Shown: positions 48,231 to 59,310 of the stretch, in pieces | Layout of the letters: each line of letters begins with the position of its first letter | How positions within the stretch are numbered: the stretch's first letter is position 1 | DNA from: Anseongella ginsenosidimutans | Lineage (GTDB): Bacteria > Bacteroidota > Bacteroidia > Sphingobacteriales > Sphingobacteriaceae | DNA: 64,000 bases | Reading direction: 5' to 3' | Assembly (NCBI RefSeq): GCF_008033235.1 | Contig: NZ_CP042432.1 | Coordinates: forward strand, 3,906,001 to 3,970,000 | Notes under the pieces: generated by a model | What the model saw: only the letters and a program-made list of their open reading frames with translations | Told to the model about the DNA's origin: nothing | The model's database searches: none | Translations under genes and position numbers: made by a program

Positions 48231-51200
48231 TTAACAACCTGTGCAGCAAACATCCGGCACTTTGGTTAAACGGGAGGTCCGCAGGATACGGTAATGGCCC
48301 AGCGCATCGCTTACCGGGCTTGGACCCCGGATGATCTCCGCCGTGCGCGATTCGCCCCTTTGTCCGAATCGTTTACCGTACTCCCGGCTAAAGGCAACTT
48401 TCTGCTCGTCGCTCATCAGGTTCACTGCCGACCGGGCTACACGGGTTTGGCCCAGATCTGTCATGTGTTCGAAAATATTGGTGATCTGGGGGAGCGTTTC
48501 TACAACAAGGACACTCAGGGAAGCTTCCTTTGGTAAGCCAAAGGCGGCCAGCAGCTGGGATACTTCTTTATTGTTCCAGACCGTCGTACCGTATTTAGCG
48601 GCGCTTTTATTCTTTTTGGCAAAGTCGGTCAGCTTGAGAAAATTACCGGCCTGCAATAAGGAAGCCTGGCCTTTCGCCGTTTTCAGCGTGACCTGCTGAA
48701 GCAAAGCCAGCTGCTCTTCGGAATAATTCTCATGTATGCCGGCTTCTTTGTCAGCTGCTACCTGTATCCGCCAGTCAAGGGGGCGGTCATCCAGCAGGAT
48801 ATTCCGGTAGTCCATATTGTCGGCCTGCTTTACCTGTGCATAAAGCAGGGCCCATAATTCGGTCCTGGGCGGTTTAGCGGTCACATTTTTTCCATCATGT
48901 ACGGCGACGGCATAAGGAGCGGTTACCCAAAGCTTGTCCCCGTCCCTGTCAGGCATGCATGCAAGCGCAGGAGCCGGATGCTGGATGCCCTGTGATTTCA
49001 GCCGCCTCCCAAAACGCCCCTGTGCAGTTGTCCAAACCTTTTCAGGTTCCTGGCCCGCCGCCGCCGGAGGTCGCTGAAAATGCCCGACCCGGAATTCGTA
49101 GGTAAAGAAGCCGAACATTTCATCACTATTCGCATGCAGGCCGGGAGGCAGCGGCAGGATATAATGCACATCGCTGGAAGCACTTTTTATCATCGGCTGC
49201 ATGGCACTCAGGCCGGCAAGGTCATTGGAAGAAGCCTGTGTGATAATACGTATCTGTTCAGGGTCGAGCGGCAGCGGCGGCTCTTCCGGAGCGACAAAAA
49301 GCGAAGGATCGTTATTGCTTATCAGCTGATCGGGCGCATTGGCAAGTACCCTTGCAAAATAGGTATCCTGGGGATCTTCGATAGGTTTCTCAAACTCGAT
49401 CCAGAGGAAACGCCGGCGGGATTCCGAATTCGCATACTTCTCATCGCGTACATATGGCGAGAGGGCCAGGCCGGCCGAAACAATGACGGGAACCTGCGCG
49501 GGAGTACTTGTAATGGGAAGGGTCATTTCCAATACCTTAGGATCGTCCTTCTGTATGGCATGGTCCGCTTTAAACCGGGCGTCAATCCTGTAACTCACGT
49601 TAATCGTATCAGGGAATGCCGGGTTGCCCCCCTGGGGGTCATCCTTCTTTGGTTCCACCGCATCAATAAACACAATCCGGGTTGAATTCCGCTGCGGATT
49701 GTCCAGGGACTCAAAAGACGCTGTGCGGACCATTTTTATCCGCCCTATTTCCGCCTCTTCTTCAAGCGGCTGTTCGTCATGCGTGTACCCCCTGGTACGT
49801 TTTATCGTGAAGCCATTTGTTTCCAGTGCATCCCACATCCAGTCCCTGTCTATTTCAAGGCTGATACAGCAGAGCCAGTGGTTATACAGATCACTCTTGG
49901 ATGCAAATGTTACCGAAGAGCCATCGGGCGCCAGCGTATGCCGGATGCGGCTGGAGCATCCGAAAACTACCCGCTTGCCCTTGGCGGCGTTTAGCGTGAG
50001 GCCACTGCTTTCCAGGTTAAGCTGACCGGCCAGCTGCTGCACGTTACTGTTTTGGACAACCTGCTCCATGCCGAAAAACAGGGTGGTCAGTTTTCCGTCA
50101 AAGACTGTTTCTGCATCCGGGCGCATGAAAATACCCTGCAGCTCCGGAACCCCGGCAGTTTGTACCAGCAAACCAGTTTCATCTTCGGACGGGTGATATA
50201 ACATCACCGTAAAAGATTCTCCATAGCGGACATCCAGTAATTTATCGGTGTTGTTGACCACTCCATAATAGGCGCTTGTTTCATTTTCCGAAGCTTTATC
50301 TTCACAGACGGCACGGATAGTAAGCCGGATGGTTCTTGCCGTAGGAAGTACCAGCCGGGAAAGGTTATCGATATCATCGCCAAGGCCCAGGTCCTGTACA
50401 AGATTGAGTTCAGCGCCCGTATTCAGCACTTTGTCCGGGCCTTGAACATCCTTGTATTCAATGGGAATGTTCAGTGTAGCTTCGTAATTATCATCGTTGC
50501 CGTTTACCGGCGGAAAAAACCGCCTGGTCGTATACAGATGTACAAAATCATCCTTTCCATTCAGGCTGTCAAGCTTGTCCAGCTTTAAGGTTTCAATTTC
50601 TACCGCGATCTCGAGGTGGCTTACATCAGGATCGGCAATTCCAAGACCTACACGGTGTTCGGCATTATGGCTGTGGTCTGCGTCATCCTTATCCAGGCTC
50701 AGGTTTGACTGGTCCACGAGCCGCTGAATGGGATCCTGGTATTTACCGGTATATACAACAGCAGGGTATCCCAGTTTAGGCCGTTTGACGTTCAGTTCGT
50801 TTAAGGCCGAGGGGCCGTCCGTGCCGATAACCGGGTGCAGTTCTCCCGGCGCGGCGGTTGGAATGGCTTCTATTTCCTGTATTCTTGGCTGAATGGGGGC
50901 GATAAATCTTTTAAACTGGCAGCTAGCGATATCGGTTGGGGTTTCATTAACCGGCTTTTGATCAATACCGGGAGTTCCCCCGCTTACATCCTGCATACGT
51001 ACCCTGAACTGGTAGTTTCTGCCGTAACGCAGCCGGGCGGCAACAGGGCCGGGATTGTACACCTGGTTAAGATTATTTTTGGCTCCGCCCGTCACTCCCG
51101 TTCCTGTGGTAACCAGGTTCCCGTCTTTATCCGTCGCGGGCTGGGAATCAGGATCGGCATCCACATTGGGGTTCGCGGTTTGGTAAACCGCAGCGGCATC

Positions 51201-52565
51201 TTCATCCGGCAAGACCATGCTGTGGCCATTCCAGTTGGCAAAATACATGGGCAGCCAGTAAGGCTGCGGCTGGCCGGTCACCTGCTCGGCGCCGTCCAGC
51301 TGCACGGGGTACACCTGGTAGGGCAGTTCTCCCTGGAAGTCGCCCAGCCCGATGAAATCACCAGGCGCAGCGGGATCCCTGGGGAGGCTTATCGGCTGCT
51401 TGCTAATTACCTGGTTCAGGGATTCCCAGGAGTTTTCCGGTTCTCCTTCATTTGCCGTTTCGCGAACATCAATGATATAGCCGAATACGCCAATAGGGGC
51501 ATCCAGCCGTTTGCCGGGATTTGCTACCGACGAGTCGGTCATCAGCTGCCGCATGTACCAGATCAGGATCTGTTCATCATCCCAGCCCAGCCTGACCCCG
51601 GTATCCTTCACCGGGTAAGATCCGTCTGCTTCCTCCACCAGCGGATCGCGATGCGGCGCCTGGTGGCAATGAACAATCTTGGCAAAGCCATCATCGTACT
51701 CGGCAGTTTCAATGAACAGCTTATCGTAATTACCGTCATGACTGTTCAAAACCGGGTAAAGAAGGGGTGCAAAAACCTGCCTGGGCTCACCCGGCTTTAA
51801 AGCCGGTATCCTGGCGGCATACCGTTTAATGAACGTATCGTCTGCTTCTTGCTGCGGGCTGAAACTGCTCCCCGCAGCCAGGTCTATGTATAAAAAACCG
51901 CCCTCGGGAAAGGTATTTTCGTCGATGGCTAAGGTGGTTGAATAAATGAATCCCGCCGCCCTGGCCAGCAAAGGCTGCCTTAAAATATGGGCGAAGACTT
52001 TTCCCCAACTGATGATATCTGAGCTTTTCTGGAAACCCGGATGAAATTTGGCAGCCTTTACCGCACAATGGTAGCGGTCACCGGTAACGGCGTTCGGCGT
52101 TCTGGGCGCGCGTTGTCCCGTTGCTTCAAAATAGCTTTTGGGCAAGTGCTTGAAAACGGTAAATGCTGCCGGCCTTGCTGCTTCAAATTGCCTTTCCAAC
52201 GGTATATTCTGGAGGTTCGCATTGGAATTCACCATGCCCGGGTTAAAGATCTGCAAATGCTTAGCCATTGCCTCAAAAATTCCCCGCAAATCATCCGGGG
52301 CAACTGTGCTTAGCGAAATGGCTTCATTAAGCGGTTTGGGCTGCGGCAGCGGGTTGGCTCCAAACCCCTGGATAAGCTGGGCGCCAAAGGAAAATTGTGC
52401 GTCCGCAAAGGCAACGCCCGCATCGGGGATCTGCGGCTCTTCCCCGACAATGATGGGATTGAGCGGATTGTGATCACGCGGAAGCACTACTATATTCAGC
52501 TGCAGTTCATTCCCGTCAAAGAACTGCGGGAATGTCATGATGGAAAATCGTTGGTTGGGATTCAT
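48231..52565 (-). CDS. giant protein of unknown function (1444 residues)
   Basis: One uninterrupted frame of 1444 codons starting MNPNQRFSIMTFPQFFDG. I see no signal peptide, membrane helix or domain I can name, so it is probably cytoplasmic or exported by a special route. Visible blocks are WGKVFAHILRQPLLARAAGFIYS (residues near 190-212), a beta-sandwich-like LRYGRNYQFRVRMQDVSGG near 509-527 followed by FKRFIAPIQPRIQEI, TARTIRLTIRAVCEDKASENE near 750, and a C-terminal EIIRGPSPVSDALGHYRILRTSR. The last six residues are VCCTGC, with three Cys. It starts 10 bp after the 1824-residue protein, so both are almost certainly made as one operon and act together. Confidence 0.75.
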   Translation of the reverse strand: MNPNQRFSIMTFPQFFDGNELQLNIVVLPRDHNPLNPIIVGEEPQIPDAGVAFADAQFSFGAQLIQGFGANPLPQPKPLNEAISLSTVAPDDLRGIFEAMAKHLQIFNPGMVNSNANLQNIPLERQFEAARPAAFTVFKHLPKSYFEATGQRAPRTPNAVTGDRYHCAVKAAKFHPGFQKSSDIISWGKVFAHILRQPLLARAAGFIYSTTLAIDENTFPEGGFLYIDLAAGSSFSPQQEADDTFIKRYAARIPALKPGEPRQVFAPLLYPVLNSHDGNYDKLFIETAEYDDGFAKIVHCHQAPHRDPLVEEADGSYPVKDTGVRLGWDDEQILIWYMRQLMTDSSVANPGKRLDAPIGVFGYIIDVRETANEGEPENSWESLNQVISKQPISLPRDPAAPGDFIGLGDFQGELPYQVYPVQLDGAEQVTGQPQPYWLPMYFANWNGHSMVLPDEDAAAVYQTANPNVDADPDSQPATDKDGNLVTTGTGVTGGAKNNLNQVYNPGPVAARLRYGRNYQFRVRMQDVSGGTPGIDQKPVNETPTDIASCQFKRFIAPIQPRIQEIEAIPTAAPGELHPVIGTDGPSALNELNVKRPKLGYPAVVYTGKYQDPIQRLVDQSNLSLDKDDADHSHNAEHRVGLGIADPDVSHLEIAVEIETLKLDKLDSLNGKDDFVHLYTTRRFFPPVNGNDDNYEATLNIPIEYKDVQGPDKVLNTGAELNLVQDLGLGDDIDNLSRLVLPTARTIRLTIRAVCEDKASENETSAYYGVVNNTDKLLDVRYGESFTVMLYHPSEDETGLLVQTAGVPELQGIFMRPDAETVFDGKLTTLFFGMEQVVQNSNVQQLAGQLNLESSGLTLNAAKGKRVVFGCSSRIRHTLAPDGSSVTFASKSDLYNHWLCCISLEIDRDWMWDALETNGFTIKRTRGYTHDEQPLEEEAEIGRIKMVRTASFESLDNPQRNSTRIVFIDAVEPKKDDPQGGNPAFPDTINVSYRIDARFKADHAIQKDDPKVLEMTLPITSTPAQVPVIVSAGLALSPYVRDEKYANSESRRRFLWIEFEKPIEDPQDTYFARVLANAPDQLISNNDPSLFVAPEEPPLPLDPEQIRIITQASSNDLAGLSAMQPMIKSASSDVHYILPLPPGLHANSDEMFGFFTYEFRVGHFQRPPAAAGQEPEKVWTTAQGRFGRRLKSQGIQHPAPALACMPDRDGDKLWVTAPYAVAVHDGKNVTAKPPRTELWALLYAQVKQADNMDYRNILLDDRPLDWRIQVAADKEAGIHENYSEEQLALLQQVTLKTAKGQASLLQAGNFLKLTDFAKKNKSAAKYGTTVWNNKEVSQLLAAFGLPKEASLSVLVVETLPQITNIFEHMTDLGQTRVARSAVNLMSDEQKVAFSREYGKRFGQRGESRTAEIIRGPSPVSDALGHYRILRTSRLTKVPDVCCTGC

Positions 52566-52575
52566 AACCGTACAA

Positions 52576-55500
52576 TCAAGCTATCTGGCGTTGTTCCTGC
52601 CACGATTCGGTGAAACTTATGTTAATAATAAATGCTATGCTGATGTCCAGCCCGAAGGTTACCTGGCACTGAAGATCGGTACGGGAACCGCCGCCGACCT
52701 GTTTTTTGGAATAGGTGCCTTTTGCTTCGATACGAATGGTAATGGAAACAATGCCGCCGAGGATCTCCGCATGGCCTTCAAACAAAAGAAAGGCGGACAC
52801 TTCGACGATACCTGAAGCGATAAAGATCTCCGCCCCCACCACAAAGAGTATACTTACATTGCCGGCAACCGGAAGCCCGACCACGATCTGGGCGCCGAAG
52901 CCGAATTTCATTCTCAGCGAAGGGCCTATTTTGGTATCGGCGGCAATATCCACGTTTGCCTGCCCGATCGCGTAAATCGTGGCGGCGGAAACCGAAACGC
53001 ACATGACAGACAAGCGCGCATAGAATCCCAAAACGCCCCCGGCGCTGGGAAGCAGCTCATTGGCATCGGTGGTCACTTTCAGGGCGGCGTTAAAGTAGGC
53101 GCCTATTTTCAGGCCTGCTTCCAGCTTAAACGGCGTATTGGGATCATTATAAACGGCGTCCGGAACAGGAAACCGCAAAACCGGGATCTCTTTCGAGGCT
53201 TCGAATTTATATTCCCAGCTTCCGGCCTTGTTGCTCATTGCCAGTTTCAGGCCATTTTGTACTGCTTCCCCATAGTTGCCGTCCTGCAGGCTTTGAAGAA
53301 TTTCCAGCAGGTCTACCAGGGGATCGAGTTCAGGAGCGAACTTCAGATCCGGTTTCGGGTACGTGGATTCCTTACCGTCCTCGGAATCCCAGTTGCCCCG
53401 GATGGTCATCAGCCGTTTGATCCCGGCCAGGTCTATCACCAGGCCGATATTGTTCATTTTGCTCTTCCAGCTTTCAGCCACTGAGTTGATGTCGAAGTCC
53501 AGTGATCCCGCTTCCTCCACATTCCCGTTTTTGTCCTTTTTATCGTATTCGATATAGATCCTGAAATTGCCGTCGCCGACGTCGATCAGTTCGAACTCCG
53601 TAGGCAGGTCAAAGGCCTCTTCCGGGTTATGCAGCAGCTGAAGCCCTTGCTGTTTCACATTATTGATGGTATCCTGGATATCCATCAGTTCAAACACATC
53701 TTTACCCAGGTCTTTCAGGTTGCTGGTGTTAAAGGGAAATGCTCCGTTCTTTTTCATCAGGACAGCCTCTCCAAGGATATCCCCGGCAAGGTTTTCCGCC
53801 TCGCCGATATTCGGGAAGATCCCTTTGGAATTGACAATGCGGAAAGCGTCCACGAAAAGCGGCGGAGTTTTGCTTAACAGCTTTTTGGTCGCCTTTTTAA
53901 AAGAAGGTGTCAGGAACAAGGCCTTTTGCGTATCGGTGCTTTGCAGGAAACCGTAATTGACCGTATTCGCCGCCGGTTGCCTGAGCAGTTCCGAAGGTTC
54001 TGCAATCCGGGTAAGCACATCTTCAACTGGTGTGTCAATTTTAACGGTATTGCCGTCTTTTACCACGCGCCCTTCGCGTATCACCGGGATGCTTAAATTG
54101 GCGGGAACCGGGCTCACCTCGCCGCCGCCCCTTTCATGTTTCACCATGCTCCAGCTGCCGTCTTTTGGCAGCAGGACGTTGCCCCGGCCAGCTACGCAGA
54201 AAACGGGATCGGTACCGTTCGCTGCAAATGAATTGCTGAAATCAAAACGGCTTAAGCGCATTTTCTGGGTACTGCCGGCCAGGTCCACTTCACAGTCAAT
54301 GGGGCCGCCGATGGTTCCCTGACGTGTGACTAATTTTTGCAAAGCGGCGTTGTTCAGCGGAAATCCTTTGGGGCCCAGCTGTACAAATCCCAGGATCCGT
54401 TTGGAAGGCGTTACTTTTTCCTCCCCGTCCGCAGTAAGTTTGGTAGTTATGCCGGAAACCGCGCCTTCTATATCAATATCCGCGTCGAAATAAACCGGCT
54501 GGAGTTCTATATCATAATTCTTTGGCGTAGTTATTTCCTTTCCAAGCTGGTCAACGGACTCCTCAAAGGTGACGTTCGCGGTAAAAGGCTGGACCTGGTT
54601 CGTTTCTATAATATTATTTACATTGTACAAGGCCCTGACAAGCCCGGGATGTATCTCGAATTCGGCAGAACGTTCTTTTGCGATGAGCTGCGGCTCGGGG
54701 CTTTCCGGTGGCCCCCGGGGAAATCAGGATTATCTTCATAAATGAAATACCTGAAATCAAATTTGCCGTCACTTTCGGCCCGCCAGCCGCTGTCAAAGCG
54801 GTAGACATAGCCGCTGCTTACCCGGAAAAGCGTAATGGTACGGACCACTTTGATAGCCCAGGGGTACAGAATGCTTTTTACCTGGATGATCTCGTGTGAA
54901 CAGCGGCCTACAAAGACATCAAATTTAGCCTGGCTGGTTTCCGCAATGGCCGCCTTGGTATTCAGCCAGTTGCTGAACATACTCGCACCGTAGCCGCTCA
55001 GGTCCATCCTGGTTACCGGTACCCCGCGCTGTTTGAACAGTTCAAAGGCATAATTGCTGTCGTAAAAGAATTCGCGGTTAAAAATGCTGCTTACACTGCC
55101 TCCCAGCGTGCTGTTGCCGGTAGCATTGCCCGCCATGTCCAGGATGTTATTGACCTGCACGGTGGTACCCATAAACATTTTGCTATCGCCTTCCCGCAGC
55201 GGAACGCCGGCATCCATCCTCAGCTGCAAGCCGGACTGCATGTCGTTCTCAAAATCTATTTTAACTTCGCTGAGGTCGCCGCCTTCACGCGAAACATTAC
55301 TGTAAACGTAGTTTTCGCTTAAAAGCGCCGCCGCCTTCAGGCCAAACGGAAGCGTAAAAAAGGAAAAGGCTTTAAAATCACCGCCCGCTTTTCGTTTATC
55401 AAGGAGGAAATTTGTAACAGGAAGCGGGGCCAACACCACCGGTTCCATACTGTTGTTTAAGATATGCGACGGCCCTCCGTCATTCGGGTAATAATTGAAC

Positions 55501-58048
55501 CCGCCGGCAGGGTCGCCCGGAATAGGCCCGTCGGGAGGAGGGGCCGGCGGCGACAGGTTGAACACAGGCTCCCAGGATATCTGCGGCACGGTAAAGGCCT
55601 TTACATTGGCGCCGGCGCTTACAACATCCATGCCCTTCACCTGGACGGGAAAAAAACTGGAAGAGCTTTCGCCGGTCGCAGGATCGGTAGCTGTCGATAC
55701 CCTGAAATCCCGCCGTGTCAGGAGGTCAAAACTAATACCGAAGAGATCGGCATGGGTACTTACATCCAAAAGGGCGAACAGGTCCCGCTTGTAACGATTG
55801 GTTTCTTTATCCCAGTGCGACCCGTAATCTGGCAAGGGCTTAGCATGTGTGGCGCTGACAGCCATCCTGGCCCTACTCGTACCCGATGTCGTAAAACCTG
55901 CGGGGAGGCTGGTGATCCTGGTGGAAAAATCAAGGCCGGCAAGCCGGGAAACTGGGCTGTTAATATCGGCCGCCGCGAGGCCGGCTGCAAGGCCACCATG
56001 CGGGCCTTCCGGCGAGGGCGATGATGGCGACACCGGAGACAGTGACCCAGGAGAAGGCAACCCGGGTTCCTGCGGTTCCTCCTCTTCGGGTTCATCCAGC
56101 GAAATGCCCGCAAACTGGTTGTTCAAGGGCGCAAAATGAAAGGACACTTCTACCTGGTCCTGATCCGCAGGAGATTCAGCATTCACAGGATCAGCCATGC
56201 CGCCGGACCAGGCTACGCGGCAGACAAGCCAGGCAGTTATTTGATTGGACTTCGAAGAGCTGCCTGTCAGCCGGCCCGCTGCCGGCCCGCCGATTTGTCT
56301 TTTCAGGATGCCAAGATTAGCGGCGTAAGGGTCCGGCAGCGTTGGAATATAAGCCAGTAAGCCGAATGTAAGAAACAGGAACCCTTTTTCGACCTTGCTA
56401 AAGTCTTCATCCAGGGAGCCGAAAAGCAGGCAGCCATTGGGTTGTGTCACCTTAAACAAGGCATTGCTGAGCGCCAGCGCCATTTGTTCGGGAACAACCG
56501 GGTCTTCCTGGTTTAGCTGCGCATCATCCAGTATCAGGTTATCGTCAAATAAGTAAATAAGGTTACCGGCATTACCGGCGGCAAGGATCAGGATTGATTT
56601 CAGGGAACGAACGGCAGGCGGTTCCTCATTCACTTTTACCGGGCGGTCTATTTGAAAAGCAGCATTGGAAGATGTCATCAGTAATTCTTGTCCACCCGCA
56701 TTACTGACATAAAAAAACGGTGTATTTTCTGAAAAAGTCAGGTTTACATGAGTACCGGCTTTATTTTTCCCGTCATCCCACAGTTTCAGAAACTGGCTTG
56801 CATGGAGATTACCGGCAGTAAGATCGGTGATCAGCAGCTGTCCCGGGCCTGCCAGGAAACCGGGCATATTCAGGGCGAACCCGCCCCCCTTTAAACCCGC
56901 CCACTGATCTGTCAGCCCTTTTTCGCCTTGCATGAACATCTCGCCGGTGCCCGCGGCAGCCGTTGGCATGGATACATCAATGGCGGCCACCGGCAGCGCC
57001 CAGCCGCTTTTATGGATCTTCGCACTTCCGCTCAGCCTGTTAAAGACCGATGCGCTATCTTGTATGACAAGATCCTCCTCAGATGCGGTAAAAGGGAAAA
57101 AGATGCGCTGTATCTTCGGATCGTAAACTGTTTGCTGTCCGCCGGCCCATTCGAAATGTATTTTTTGCCCATACAGTTCCCACGAAGCGCTACCCGCTTT
57201 ATCGATCGTTCTTCCGTTTCCCGAAAAATGAAACTCCAGGATTTCGGGTAGCTCCAGGTTCATTTTCCGCGCATCAATGCCATAAGGGCTGTCGTCACCG
57301 GCATCGCTTACTTCCTGCTGATCCAGGTTCAATTGAACATTGACAACGGCGCCCGCGGAAACCGTTAGCTTATTATTGATAGTCTGGGGCTTGATACTCA
57401 GGGTGATCTTTCCGCCGCTGATGGCAAGGCCGGTGTAAGTTCCGGGAGGCGCATTCGGCGCCAGCATCCGGGCATTGATCCAGATACTGCCTTTTACCAG
57501 GTTATATGTCTTTGAAAGGTTGATGCCAATGGGAAGCCCCCGCGGGCCATCATAGCACCGCCTTCTTTTACCTTAAACAGCAGCACTGGATCCGCGGTTC
57601 CCTGCATGTACAGGGTAACGAGTTTTTCCAAGGGATAAAAGTCATACCAGAACCGTCGCCCGTCTATGCTGGTAAAAGGCCCGAACGACCGCTCGGCCCT
57701 GGAACCGGCAGCCCAATCGGCCACAGAATGATGCAGCAGCTGCTCACGAACGGGAACTTCTCTCCTGTATACCCGGTACGCGGTTTCCTTCTTTTCACTT
57801 ACGCGGTTCTCCGCGATCGCCCTGATCGCTTTCCTTTGCTCCCCGGCAATCGCATCATCCGAAAACAAGTCTGATTTTTCAAACGAAAACGCCGTCCGCC
57901 CGGGCTTCGCTGCCTCTTCTTCTTCTTCGAAAGCCGATCTTGATAAAAGCCTTTTTAACTGGTCGAAATTTTTCTGCTCTTCAGGGGTTTCAATGTTCAA
58001 ATGTCCAATGAGTCCCTTCAATGTGTTGCTGATGCGCCGGATTTCCAT
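52576..58048 (-). CDS. giant protein of unknown function (about 1824 residues), two frameshifts as read
   Basis: Three consecutive frames (58048-57494, 57467-54618, 54630-52576) belong together. Adding one base to CCCCC at 57537-57541 joins the first two as MMARGGLPIGINLSKTYNLVKGSIWINARML. Adding one at 54712-54720 joins the last two as NPDFPRGPPESPEPQLIAKERSAEFEIHPGL. No signal peptide is visible. An acidic EEEEE lies at 41-45; two Pro/Ser-rich linkers lie near 650-685 and 830-850. A compact block VTRMDLSGYGASMFSNWLNT (near 1011) leads to FDVFVGRCSHEIIQVKSILY. The last 115 residues are Gly-rich and hydrophobic with beta alternation (FGFGAQIVVGLPVAGNVSI, EVSAFLLFEGHAEILGGIV), ending FTESWQEQRQIA. 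No known domain recognised. Confidence 0.72.
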
Positions 58049-58218
58049 ACTGTTTCAGATAGCGGGTATGTCATAAAGTTAACTTGCGCTACTTTCAGTA
58101 AATAGTATAAATGCGACATCACAGCCAGGGACATCACGCCGGCGCCAGCCAAACAAAATCAGGAAATTTGATATTTTTGCCGTTCTTCCACCTCTTGGCT
58201 ATTATTAATGAAAGTAAA

Positions 58219-59169
58219 ATGAAAACAGGTCCGATGTTATTTTTAAGCTTACTGCTAGTGTTCAATGCCTGCCGCGGGCAGGAAAACCCGGAAAATGGAT
58301 GCGAACCTGATATTTCAGTTGATGAGATATCGGCGGAACTCACCCTGCGGGATATAGATTTTGAAGAACCGGCCCTGCTGGATGCCATTATAGAAAATAA
58401 CAGATCTTATATTTATACCGATACATTGGCAACGCCGATAAAATATGTAGAAGAAATAATATTAAGCAATACTGAGTTAAAATCAACCAAAGACCTGCAC
58501 TATTTCATCAACCTTAAAAAGCTGATCCTTCACGACGTCAATATATCCTGCATCAATCTGTCAAACAATATAAATCTTGAGCAACTACAGCTCCCTGATA
58601 ACCATCTCAGGACTATTGACCTTTCCAACAACACGAAGTTAACAGGGTTGAATCTTGGGGGTAATGCCTTAGAAACCATTGACTTAACCAAAAACCCCTT
58701 AATAGAGCAATTACTTTTGAATAATAATTTGCTACAGGCTATTGAACTCGGTAATCTTGAAAATCTTAAGGGCATCAATGTTTCTTTTAATCAATTGACC
58801 GAACTGGATCTGAAAAACAATCCTGGTGTAACCCATATAAACGCTCAAAAAAATGCGATCAGCGCGATCTCCACGGCACATTTATATAAATTGCATGAAT
58901 TGACCCTGGCCGACAACAAGTTAACGGAGATTGATCTTAGCGCAAACGAATCGTTGTCTGATGTAGTGCTTTTTAACAACCAGATCAGCGCGGTGAAGCT
59001 TCCTAACACCTACATTGACAGGATCCTGTTGGCAAACAATAAAATTGTTGACATCGTCTTACCCAAGGACATGGGATTCGATACATTCTGGCTATATGAT
59101 AATCCTTTAAGCAAAAAGACCCTTAAGTACCTGGAAAAAATTGGCGGGATTTCCATAGGAAACGAATAA
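58219..59169 (+). CDS. leucine-rich-repeat lipoprotein
   Basis: From the ATG at 58219 the protein has 316 residues; upstream in-frame codons lack a signal peptide and are left out. The signal MKTGPMLFLSLLLVFNAC has a lipobox Cys18. About nine repeats of 21-22 residues follow, with the LxxLxLxxNxLxxIDLSxN pattern (LEQLQLPDNHLRTIDLSNN, LTGLNLGGNALETIDLTKN, LHELTLADNKLTEIDLSAN). It is probably a surface or periplasmic protein-binding module; the partner is unknown. It is divergent from the giant-protein locus across 170 bp. Confidence 0.85.
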   Translation: MKTGPMLFLSLLLVFNACRGQENPENGCEPDISVDEISAELTLRDIDFEEPALLDAIIENNRSYIYTDTLATPIKYVEEIILSNTELKSTKDLHYFINLKKLILHDVNISCINLSNNINLEQLQLPDNHLRTIDLSNNTKLTGLNLGGNALETIDLTKNPLIEQLLLNNNLLQAIELGNLENLKGINVSFNQLTELDLKNNPGVTHINAQKNAISAISTAHLYKLHELTLADNKLTEIDLSANESLSDVVLFNNQISAVKLPNTYIDRILLANNKIVDIVLPKDMGFDTFWLYDNPLSKKTLKYLEKIGGISIGNE

Positions 59170-59254
59170 AGCCACTAACACGGCCCATCCTGAACCGCGG
59201 GTATGAACCGCATGCATGAACAGCCTGCATGAATTGATAAGTTAAACGGCAAAT

Positions 59255-59310
59255 TTTGTCTGTTTGGATAAAATACGTACGTTTGCAAAACATACCAATT
59301 AGTATGTTTT
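59255..59310 (+). promoter_or_regulatory. TetR-gene promoter with palindromic operator
   Basis: TTTG at 59255-59258, 19 bases, then TACGTTTG at 59278-59285 match the Bacteroidota promoter fully. AAAACATAC and GTATGTTTT form 9-bp arms of a palindrome (59287-59310) that ends at the base before the TetR start codon. The core ACATACCAATTAGTATGT (59290-59307) recurs once, 600 bp downstream. This is a typical autoregulation layout for a TetR repressor. Confidence 0.8.

Noticed and set aside
52576-54630. A separate 684-residue protein starting at 54630
   Set aside because: The first codon is TTG and the frame stays open and protein-like upstream; it is the end of the 1824-residue protein.
9914-57541. 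Phase variation by poly-G/C tracts as the cause of the frameshifts
   Set aside because: The runs are 3 to 6 bases, too short for efficient slippage, and occur in unrelated genes; read error is simpler. It cannot be excluded without reads.
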